A model generated the notes under the pieces. It did not search any database, was not told the origin of the DNA, and worked only from the letters and a program-made list of their open reading frames with translations. A program made the translations under genes and the position numbers. Source: Ectothiorhodospira shaposhnikovii (GTDB lineage: Bacteria; Pseudomonadota; Gammaproteobacteria; Ectothiorhodospirales; Ectothiorhodospiraceae). From it: a stretch of 52,388 nt of DNA. The stretch covers positions 1 to 52,388 of the forward strand of contig NZ_NRSM01000026.1 in assembly GCF_016584105.1 (NCBI RefSeq), given 5' to 3'. Below, piece after piece: positions 45,580 through 52,388 of this stretch. Each line of letters opens with the position of its first letter. Position 1 is the first letter of the stretch.

Positions 45580-46221
45580 TCAAATCCACCAGGTCGTCCC
45601 GGTCATCACCTTGGCGGTCACCGGCATCACCAGCTTGCGCAGGGGCCAGGGCAGGACTTCCCCGCCCAGGGACATGGCCAACTCGCCATGATGGGCCTCG
45701 TCGATCTTCATCTGTTCCAGTACCGCCCGGGTTGGGCTGTCCTCGGGGACGACCCGGGCCAGATGCTCGTCCAGATGGCGGATCACCTGCTGCTCCGTCT
45801 CGTGCACGAAACCCAGGCTCCACTTGTCGCCCGCCGCTCCGGCCAGGGCACCGATGGTGAAGGCGCCGCTATACCACAGGGGGTTAAGAAAGCTCTTGTG
45901 GGTGCCCAGGGCTTCCAGGCGGCGTTCGCACCAAAGCAGGTGATCGTTTTCTTCCCGGGCGGAGCGCTCCATGCGCTCGCGCACTTCGCCGCTACGGGCG
46001 GTGAGGGCCTGCCCCTGGTAGAGCCCCTGTGCGGCCACCTCCCCCGCATGATTGATGCGCATGAGACGGCCGGAAAGGACGCGGGCGTTGTCATCCAGTT
46101 CCGCTTCCGGTGCCGACCGGGCCGGGTCCGGGCGCTCGGTGGCTCGGGGACGGCCGAACAGGGTACACAGACCTTCATCAATGGCAGACAGCAGGCGATC
46201 GGTGGGGCTCAGTTGGCGCAT
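45580..46221 (-). CDS. coq7: Coq7, demethoxyubiquinone hydroxylase (diiron)
   Basis: Coq7 hydroxylates the penultimate ubiquinone intermediate. The 213-residue protein has the four-helix diiron fold with metal ligands in [50 protein letters not shown] and [13 protein letters not shown]. It replaces UbiF in this lineage. It lies 83 bp upstream of rplM on the same strand. Its presence shows the host makes ubiquinone, which gives the chorismatase at 34.2 kb a possible role as the 4-hydroxybenzoate source. Confidence 0.94.
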   Translation of the reverse strand: MRQLSPTDRLLSAIDEGLCTLFGRPRATERPDPARSAPEAELDDNARVLSGRLMRINHAGEVAAQGLYQGQALTARSGEVRERMERSAREENDHLLWCERRLEALGTHKSFLNPLWYSGAFTIGALAGAAGDKWSLGFVHETEQQVIRHLDEHLARVVPEDSPTRAVLEQMKIDEAHHGELAMSLGGEVLPWPLRKLVMPVTAKVMTGTTWWI

Positions 46222-46481
46222 GGTGGGCTGACACGGGTAGTGAAAACATTATTGAAGATACTGTAAGCACGACAACATGCAAGCGTATTGAGCGCAGGAC
46301 GTCATCCTGTCACTGGGGCAGCAGCGCCAAGATGCCCGACATTTGCGTGGCCTCACCCGCAATCACGTGATACAAGTCGCATTTCAGAATCAACGGCACC
46401 GATTCCCGAAGAAAAATGCTGGCCAAGTCTCACGAAATGGATTCCAATCCAGCTTGATCACAAGCTGAAAGCACGACGCTC

Positions 46482-48656
46482 ATGGATGAGTCGCTGTTCA
46501 AAGACCATGGACCGGAAGTCCTCTCCCTCATTGCCCGTTTCCACGGCATCTCCGCGGATCCCGTTCAAATTCGCCACCGCAGTGGCGAGGGCAGCGGCCC
46601 ACTCGAAGTCGCACAGATCGTCCGCGCGGCTCGGGATCTGGGGCTTCGCGCCCGCGCCATCCGACCCGCCATCTCCGAACTCGCCCGCTTACCCCTCCCG
46701 GCCGTGGCCCGGCATAAAGACGGCCACTATCTGGTTCTGGCGCGGGTGGAGGGTGACAATGCCCTTATCCACGACGTACGCATTGGCCGCCCGATCCAGC
46801 TCTCTCTTGAGGATCTTGAGACTCAACTCAGCGGTGAGCTTGTCTTGGTCACCCGCCGCGAGGCGCTGTTAGACACCACACAGCGCTTTGGACTGCGTTG
46901 GTTCGTCCCCGTGATCATGCGCCATAAACGCCTGCTGGGCGAAGTACTGCTGGCCTCCCTGTTCATCCAGCTCTTCGCACTGATCACCCCCCTCTTCTTC
47001 CAGGTCATGATCGACAAGGTTCTGGTTCATGAGGGCCGTTCCACCCTGCATGTGCTCGCAATCGGTCTGCTGGCCGTGTCACTGTTCGATGTGCTGCTCA
47101 ACATCCTGCGAAGCTATGTCTTCTCGCATACCACCAGCCGTATCGATGTGGTACTGGCCGCACGATTATTCGACCATCTGAGCCGTCTGCCCATCAGCTA
47201 TTTCAAAGCCCGTCGAGTGGGTGACACTGTAGCGCGTGTCCGCGAACTCGACACCATACGCGAATTCATAACCGGCTCGTCGGTGACACTGGTCATCGAC
47301 CTTCTGTTCACCGTCGTCTTCTTCGCGGTGCTCTTTCTTTACAACACCACACTGGCCCTGGTGGTGCTGGCCTCCATCCCTTGCTATGTGCTGCTGTCAG
47401 TCGCTATCACCCCAGCCCTGCGCGTCCGGATTGAGGAGAAATTTCGCCGGGGCGCAGAAAACCAGGCATTCATCGTGGAAACGGTGACCGGGATGGACAC
47501 ACTGAAGAGCATGGCGGTGGAACCCCAGATGCAACGCCGCTGGGAGGATCAGATCGCCGCCTACGTCACCGCCTCCTTCCGTGCCATGAACCTGGGCAAC
47601 ATCGCGGGTCAGACCGCCTCGTTCATCAACAAGGTGGTCACGGTACTCATCCTCTGGATCGGCGCCGGGCTGGTCATGAGTGGCGCCATGACCATCGGCA
47701 TGCTCATCGCATTCAACATGATCGCTGGACGCATCAGCGGTCCCATCCTTCGACTCGTTCAACTGTGGCAGGACTTCCAGCAGGCCGGCATCTCCCTGCA
47801 ACGCCTGGGTGACGTACTCAATGCCCCAACCGAGCCGGGTCACGACCCCAACCGCACCTCCCTGCCCGACCTCAAGGGGGAGATCCGTTTCGACCATGTC
47901 ACCTTCAGTTACCACCCCGATCGCCCTCCCGTACTGCAGGAAGTGGATCTCACTCTCCGCGCCGGAGAAGTCATCGGCATCGTGGGTCGCTCAGGCTCCG
48001 GGAAAAGCACCCTCACCCGTATGGTGCAAAGACTCTATGTGCCGAATGCCGGCCGCGTACTGGTGGACGGCGTGGACCTCGCCTTGGTGGACCCGGCATG
48101 GCTACGCCGTCAGGTGGGTGTGGTACTGCAGGACAGTTTTCTCTTCAACCGCTCGGTTCGTGACAACATCGCCCTTGCCGAACCTGGCGCACCGATGGAG
48201 CGAATCATTCATGCAGCCAAGCTGGCCGGCGCCCACGAATTCATTCTTGAGCTACCACAGGGTTACGACACCCCGGTAGGCGAACAGGCAAGCCTGCTCT
48301 CCGGCGGCCAACGCCAGCGTATCGCCATCGCCCGAGCCCTGCTCGCCAACCCGAGGATCCTCATCTTCGATGAGGCCACCAGCGCGCTCGACTATGAATC
48401 AGAACACATCATCCAGCGCAATATGGCCCACATTTGCCGGGGCCGCACGGTACTCATCATTGCTCACCGCCTTTCCACCGTACGCCAGACTAACCGCATC
48501 GTGGTCATGGACAGAGGGCGCATCGTAGAGACCGGAAACCACGACACCCTCCTGGCAAACAAGGGTCTCTACGCCCACCTTCACGCCCTCCAGAGCGGCC
48601 ACCCGTCGCCCGTGCCACCACCACAGGGAGCCACCAGCACGGAGATCGCGTCATGA
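46482..48656 (+). CDS. Type I secretion ABC transporter (HlyB/RtxB-like)
   Basis: The 724-residue protein has an N-terminal C39-like domain (about 1-135) lacking the catalytic Cys of true C39 peptidases, so it binds rather than cleaves its cargo, as in HlyB. The exporter membrane domain spans about 155-440. The ATPase has Walker A GRSGSGKST at about 502, signature LSGGQRQRI at about 606, Walker B ILIFDEATSALD at about 626 and the switch His in VLIIAHRLS. The stop overlaps the HlyD start in ATGA. With the adaptor and a TolC-type channel (not in the window) it would export unfolded substrates carrying a C-terminal signal. The FrpC-like gene downstream is the likely cargo. Confidence 0.93.
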   Translation: MDESLFKDHGPEVLSLIARFHGISADPVQIRHRSGEGSGPLEVAQIVRAARDLGLRARAIRPAISELARLPLPAVARHKDGHYLVLARVEGDNALIHDVRIGRPIQLSLEDLETQLSGELVLVTRREALLDTTQRFGLRWFVPVIMRHKRLLGEVLLASLFIQLFALITPLFFQVMIDKVLVHEGRSTLHVLAIGLLAVSLFDVLLNILRSYVFSHTTSRIDVVLAARLFDHLSRLPISYFKARRVGDTVARVRELDTIREFITGSSVTLVIDLLFTVVFFAVLFLYNTTLALVVLASIPCYVLLSVAITPALRVRIEEKFRRGAENQAFIVETVTGMDTLKSMAVEPQMQRRWEDQIAAYVTASFRAMNLGNIAGQTASFINKVVTVLILWIGAGLVMSGAMTIGMLIAFNMIAGRISGPILRLVQLWQDFQQAGISLQRLGDVLNAPTEPGHDPNRTSLPDLKGEIRFDHVTFSYHPDRPPVLQEVDLTLRAGEVIGIVGRSGSGKSTLTRMVQRLYVPNAGRVLVDGVDLALVDPAWLRRQVGVVLQDSFLFNRSVRDNIALAEPGAPMERIIHAAKLAGAHEFILELPQGYDTPVGEQASLLSGGQRQRIAIARALLANPRILIFDEATSALDYESEHIIQRNMAHICRGRTVLIIAHRLSTVRQTNRIVVMDRGRIVETGNHDTLLANKGLYAHLHALQSGHPSPVPPPQGATSTEIAS

Positions 48657-50029
48657 ATCCTCCGGAGAAGCGGGTGATCCCGATGCGAAAGCACCACATG
48701 GAGTCTGTGCAGCGCGAATTCCTTCCCGCCGCCATGGAATTGGAGGCAACTCCGGCAAACCCCATCGGGCGCACCATCATATGGCTCATTGTCACGCTCT
48801 TCGTAGCCACCATTCTCTGGGCATCCATTGGCAAGGTGGACGTGATTGCCGTTGCCGAAGGAGCCATAGTGCCCAGCGGCAAGTCCCGCATCGTGCAACC
48901 CACGATGCTGGGCGTGGTCGCGGAAATTCACGTGGAAAATGGAGATCACGTCAAGGCTGGTCAGCCACTCATTGTGCTTGATTCCACCATGACCACCGCG
49001 GACGTCAGACGTCTGCTCGAATCGATCCGCAAACGAAAACAGCATGCGGCCCGCTTGGAGAATTTCGTTCAATCCCTTCACGCGGAGACCGAGGCGCTGT
49101 ATGCCCGCCATACCGAGGGCTTGCGGAGCGTATCCCTGGATTACGGGCCAAACGACCCGTTGCTCGCTACCCAGATACAGATGTTCCGAGCCATGGATAT
49201 GGCCCTGCAACAACAAAAAAGTGCCCGCGAAGGGGAATTGGCATCAGCCAGCGCCCTTGTCAGGCGTCTTGAACAGATGCTGCCCTTGATGCAGGAACGT
49301 ACCGATGCCTTCAACACACTCCAGCGCCAGGGCATGGCAGCCCGATTGCAGTGGCTGGAGTTGGAACAAAACATCATTGATACCCGAGGACAACTTGAGG
49401 CTGAACGCCATCGCTTGGAGCAATTACGCTCCGAGATCGGCGAACTCAAGCACCGTCGGGAACAACTTCATTTGGAGACACGCCACGACGCCCTCACCGG
49501 GCTGGAGCAGTTACACAGCGAGCTCGAAGAGCTTGCGCAGGAACTCAGCAAGGCACAAGAGCTTGACCGACAGCAAGTCTTGTCCGCCCCCGTATCCGGC
49601 ATCGTCCATGAACTTCACGTCAACACCTTGGGTGCTGTAGTCCAACCCGCCGAACACCTGCTCGAAATTGTCCCTGACGGTGAAGAACTGATCGTCGAAG
49701 CATGGATCCTGAACCGCGACATTGGTTTTGTACGCGAAGGCCAGAAGGCCTCCGTCAAGGTAAACACCTTTCAGTTCACAAAATACGGGACAGTCCCAGG
49801 TGAACTCATGCGTATTTCACGCGACGCGGTTATAGACGAAATCGCCGGCCCTCGTTATCTCGCAAGAATCAGGATGGAGCGGGACTGGATGGATATCGAG
49901 GGCGAGCGGATTGGATTGGCGCCGGGGATGGTCGCTTCCGCCGAAGTGACCATTGGAAAACGGCGATTGATTGAGTTCTTTGCGGCGCCCATTTTGTCAG
50001 CTCTGAATGAAACGGGCAGGGAAAGGTAA
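48653..50029 (+). CDS. HlyD-family adaptor of type I secretion
   Basis: The 458-residue inner-membrane adaptor has a short cytoplasmic N-terminus, one TM helix at about 40-60 (IIWLIVTLFVATILWASIG), a lipoyl half (GVVAEIHVENGDHVKAGQPL), a long alpha-hairpin coiled coil (about 115-305) and a second lipoyl/beta-barrel part (VLSAPVSGIVHELHVNTLG), ending with HlyD-type strands (GERIGLAPGMVASAEVTIG). It overlaps the ABC gene by 4 bp. It links the ABC exporter to the outer-membrane channel. Confidence 0.94.
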   Translation: MNPPEKRVIPMRKHHMESVQREFLPAAMELEATPANPIGRTIIWLIVTLFVATILWASIGKVDVIAVAEGAIVPSGKSRIVQPTMLGVVAEIHVENGDHVKAGQPLIVLDSTMTTADVRRLLESIRKRKQHAARLENFVQSLHAETEALYARHTEGLRSVSLDYGPNDPLLATQIQMFRAMDMALQQQKSAREGELASASALVRRLEQMLPLMQERTDAFNTLQRQGMAARLQWLELEQNIIDTRGQLEAERHRLEQLRSEIGELKHRREQLHLETRHDALTGLEQLHSELEELAQELSKAQELDRQQVLSAPVSGIVHELHVNTLGAVVQPAEHLLEIVPDGEELIVEAWILNRDIGFVREGQKASVKVNTFQFTKYGTVPGELMRISRDAVIDEIAGPRYLARIRMERDWMDIEGERIGLAPGMVASAEVTIGKRRLIEFFAAPILSALNETGRER

Positions 50030-50121
50030 AAAATGGAACTACAGAAATGCGGAAAATTATAGACTTCTTTACGGATGTTCCAGCTTCATAATTACAGGAA
50101 ACCACGAAAAGCAGAACAGTC

Positions 50122-50352
50122 ATGCCCGTAGTTATTGGGCTATCAATACTGTACTACGCCACACACTTCTGGATACTCTTCCTGATAGACCCTAAAGAAC
50201 ACCATGACGCATGGATAAATCTCATAGAAGTAGTTCAGAATCACCTTCCAGCGGTTGATGCATGGGCAAACACAAGCCACGCCCTGCGCTCACAATTTCC
50301 AGCACTAAATGAAGGGCGAAAGAGCCAACACTATTTGAACAGTTATTCATGA
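50122..50352 (+). CDS. Small hypothetical membrane protein, possibly the 3' part of a broken gene
   Basis: The 76-codon product has one clear TM segment (VVIGLSILYYATHFWILFLI, about 3-22) and a soluble tail (PALNEGRKSQHYLNSYS). GC content drops sharply here compared with the flanking secretion genes. No good RBS precedes the ATG. The same frame is open from an ATG at 50047 (MRKIIDFFTDVPAS) to a single TAA at 50089-50091, then continues to this ATG, so the gene may once have been about 100 codons long. No family was recognised. It lies 10 bp before the next membrane-protein gene. Confidence 0.45.
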   Translation: MPVVIGLSILYYATHFWILFLIDPKEHHDAWINLIEVVQNHLPAVDAWANTSHALRSQFPALNEGRKSQHYLNSYS

Positions 50353-50362
50353 GAGGCGCGCC

Positions 50363-50923
50363 ATGAATTTAAATAGCATCACACCCACCATTAAAAACAA
50401 AAACCACCAAATCACATGCACTGCATCAGCACTATTCATATTAGTCATGACGATTTTAGTTTACTTGTTGCCAGAGGACATTATCGAGCGCAGCTCTATC
50501 GTGCAATCAATCATCAACCACACCGCATCAATTGTACCCAGCATGTCCCGACTTGCCGCCCTATCCACTTTTAGCCAGCCCGCTCAAGTCACATACCTTA
50601 TAGAACTAATCTGCATCCCATTAATTATTTTACTATTCACTCGCTACGATGGAGTTAATGTAGAAAAAACCAAATACGGCTACTCCCATGCCCGCGCAAT
50701 TCTTGCAATCACAATATTACCAATGGTGATAATATTTTTTTTAATTCATTTCCCATTCGACCCTAACGATAATACAAAATCAGGCCGCTTAAGCCGATCA
50801 ATAATAGAGTCAAAACTCGCATTCGGAATATGGAGCGCAATCCTTATAACAGGCATATCCGCTTCAATTCTTGCGACATACAAATGGCTCGCAGCATTAG
50901 TCCGGGCAATTAAATACGCATAA
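50363..50923 (+). CDS. AT-rich hypothetical four-helix membrane protein
   Basis: The 186-residue protein is predicted from hydrophobicity to have four TM helices: about 20-37 (TASALFILVMTILVYLLP), about 76-95, about 112-131 (ILAITILPMVIIFFLIHF) and about 155-176. Codon use is AT-rich (many Ile, Asn, Lys), unlike the core genes, suggesting recent acquisition. GAGAGG lies 6 nt upstream of ATG. It sits 51 bp before the glycine-zipper exoprotein gene in the same orientation. No family is recognised. Position between a type I exporter and a putative pore-forming cargo makes an immunity role plausible, but nothing in the sequence proves it. Confidence 0.65.
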   Translation: MNLNSITPTIKNKNHQITCTASALFILVMTILVYLLPEDIIERSSIVQSIINHTASIVPSMSRLAALSTFSQPAQVTYLIELICIPLIILLFTRYDGVNVEKTKYGYSHARAILAITILPMVIIFFLIHFPFDPNDNTKSGRLSRSIIESKLAFGIWSAILITGISASILATYKWLAALVRAIKYA

Positions 50924-50974
50924 CAGAAGCACCGCAATCACAACCAACCCCGACAAACACTGCCAGGAGGCAAC

Positions 50975-52312
50975 ATGACTGAGCACACCGCTTCGTCTAC
51001 ATTTGCAATGGAAGTGCAGAATTTCCTGAATAGCGCAAACAACACGGCAACCAGCGCACTGTCATCATTTCTCGACCAAGTTAAGCACATCCCTTCATCA
51101 GCAAACCTGAATGAAGCCGAGCGGTTATTGAAGTATGCCAATATCATAGAGGAGGAGATAAGGGAGTTTTCTCGCGTCGCCGAAAAATATTCTGAAAGGG
51201 CTGTCTCAACAAACGATCCTGCGCGTGCAGAAATATGGCAAAGAACCAGTGACTGGCTTACCGATCGCGCGAATGAGCGTGTAACCATGAGCAATGAAGC
51301 GTGGTTAAGAAGCATTGAGACCCGATTACAAGGGAATCTCGGCAAGGTATTCGGGCCAATAGGTGACAGCTTGTCGCTACTGGAAGGTGGAACAGCCGCC
51401 TATAATGGCGATTGGGATCGTGTAGGAGAAATTTCCGCGGGAATAATTGGAGGAATCGTAGGAGTTGCTGCGGCAGCAGCAATTTTCTCATCGGCAGCGG
51501 CCTTGATTGCTGGCTCAGTAGTACTTGGTGTTGTCGGTAGCAAACTCGGGGGTTGGTTTGGTGAATCAATCGCGATCCCATGGGGTAGGGACAAATTAGA
51601 TGGCGTGATATCTCGCGTTCAAGATTACTTTGGGCAGGCAGGGACACAAGCCTCCCCCATCATCCTCGATCTGGACGGCTCCGGAATCAACACCGTCGGT
51701 TTCGATTCGGATATTTACTTCGATCATAACGGTAACGGATTTGCTCAACTTACCGGCTGGGTGGGCACCAATGACGGGCTGCTGGTCTTGGACCGAAATG
51801 GCAACGGCATCATCGACAATGGCGCGGAACTCTTTGGTAACAACACGGTGCTTACCAATGGCATGACAGCTGTCAATGGCTTCGCCGCGCTGGCAGAGCA
51901 TGATTCAAACGGCGACGGAGTAGTCGACGCCGATGATACCATCTGGGCTGAACTGCGCGTATGGCGTGATCTTTCCCAGGATGGGGTCACCCGGGAAGGT
52001 GAACTGATCACACTCGACGAACTGGGCATTGTCTCCATCAATCTCGACTATGCCAATTCGTCCTATGTGGATGAGCACGGCAATGCTCACAAGCAGGTGG
52101 GCAGCTTCACTTGGTCTAACGGTGCCGAAGGGATCGCCACGGATGTGTGGTTCGCCAGCGATAACGCCCGCACCCGTACTATCGATCTCATCGACATTCC
52201 TGAAAATATCGCCGCCCTTCCCGACTTACAGGCTTTCGGAAATGTGCATAGCTTGCATCAGGCCATGCGGCGGCTGTCAAGGTGGTTGGAACCCGGGTCA
52301 TGCAGCCTCTAA
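50975..52312 (+). CDS. FrpC-like Ca-binding type I exoprotein with glycine zipper, frame broken at the 3' end
   Basis: The start has a strong AGGAGG. Residues 1-125 are helical and polar. Residues 154-196 form a Gly/Ala-rich hydrophobic stretch with GIIGGIVG and GSVVLGVVGSKLGG (glycine-zipper spacing). From 227 the FrpC-like domain follows (SPIILDLDGSGINTVGFD, DRNGNGIIDNGAELFG), including an EF-hand-type loop DSNGDGVVDADD at 310-321. Up to SLHQAM (about 431) the sequence follows the known pattern; the last 14 residues do not, and the expected RTX nonapeptide repeats and C-terminal secretion signal are absent. The gene is therefore truncated or continues elsewhere after an insertion or rearrangement. 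As it stands the product should not be secreted efficiently. Confidence 0.8.
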   Translation: MTEHTASSTFAMEVQNFLNSANNTATSALSSFLDQVKHIPSSANLNEAERLLKYANIIEEEIREFSRVAEKYSERAVSTNDPARAEIWQRTSDWLTDRANERVTMSNEAWLRSIETRLQGNLGKVFGPIGDSLSLLEGGTAAYNGDWDRVGEISAGIIGGIVGVAAAAAIFSSAAALIAGSVVLGVVGSKLGGWFGESIAIPWGRDKLDGVISRVQDYFGQAGTQASPIILDLDGSGINTVGFDSDIYFDHNGNGFAQLTGWVGTNDGLLVLDRNGNGIIDNGAELFGNNTVLTNGMTAVNGFAALAEHDSNGDGVVDADDTIWAELRVWRDLSQDGVTREGELITLDELGIVSINLDYANSSYVDEHGNAHKQVGSFTWSNGAEGIATDVWFASDNARTRTIDLIDIPENIAALPDLQAFGNVHSLHQAMRRLSRWLEPGSCSL

Positions 52313-52387
52313 TGAAGCACGAGGATCATTTTGAATTTCAGGGTTGAGCCACACCGGACCCACCGGCGTCCAGTTACGGGTCTCACC
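52298..52387 (-). CDS. C-terminal fragment of an unidentified protein, possibly a transposase
   Basis: A minus-strand frame enters from the right edge and ends at 52298 with 29 visible codons: GETRNWTPVGPVWLNPEIQN then DPRASLEAA. It begins just beyond the point where exoprotein homology is lost. An insertion sequence with its transposase running towards the break would explain both. The family is not recognised and the fragment is too short to be sure that it is coding. Confidence 0.3.
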   Translation of the reverse strand, partial: GETRNWTPVGPVWLNPEIQNDPRASLEAA

Positions 52388-52388
52388 G

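Overview
The window is high-GC DNA from a gammaproteobacterium. Gene order (ybgC-tolQRAB-pal-cpoB-queE, yebC-ruvCAB, rpmBG, rplM-rpsI, coq7), a YeeE/YedE sulfur-compound transporter and trimeric-type porins with short signal peptides suggest the Chromatiales/Ectothiorhodospiraceae area. That placement is an inference from gene content and was not tested by any search.

Layout. (1) 1-12.9 kb is accessory. An IS3-family element enters from the left edge and cuts an AdeB-like RND efflux pump gene. Behind it come the AdeA-like adaptor and a divergent AdeR/AdeS-like two-component system. Next is an iron-siderophore uptake block: a TonB-dependent receptor behind a Fur-like box, a PchR-like AraC regulator, and two exporter-type ABC half-transporters of the IrtA/IrtB (YbtP/YbtQ) kind. 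A 16-bp sequence is shared exactly by the receptor and ABC promoter regions. The block ends at the 3' end of a tRNA-Lys gene, the usual geometry of a tRNA-integrated island. (2) 13-25.8 kb is mainly core: YeeE/YedE, queC, a 22-bp tandem repeat, queE, cpoB, pal, tolBARQ, ybgC, ruvBAC, yebC, nudB and a DedA protein, nearly all on the minus strand and often overlapping by 4 bp. (3) 25.8-36 kb holds an aldehyde dehydrogenase, an NDUFA9-like oxidoreductase, cca, a MidA/NDUFAF7-like methyltransferase, pterin genes (folM-like, folK, folB), rpmBG, a small heat-shock protein, an FkbO/Hyg5/XanB2-type chorismatase overlapping mutM, and hairpins. (4) 36-46.2 kb holds a giant FAD/Fe-S oxidoreductase, two porins flanking a sigma-54 activator, a tRNA-Gln, rplM-rpsI and coq7. 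(5) 46.5-52.4 kb is an accessory type I secretion locus: HlyB- and HlyD-like components, two AT-rich small membrane proteins, and a glycine-zipper FrpC-like exoprotein whose frame breaks near the right edge.

How the parts fit. The iron block looks like a self-contained xenosiderophore uptake unit with no biosynthesis genes in view. The first porin has a sigma-54 promoter with exact -24/-12 spacing and an upstream cluster of TCATGAC repeats, directly next to a sigma-54 activator gene that probably controls it. The chorismatase (hydroxybenzoate from chorismate) and coq7 could both serve ubiquinone synthesis. The best candidate for an undescribed system is the type I secretion locus: a glycine-zipper, Ca-binding exoprotein preceded by foreign-looking multi-pass membrane proteins that could be its immunity factors. 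All functional names come from recognising motifs by eye.
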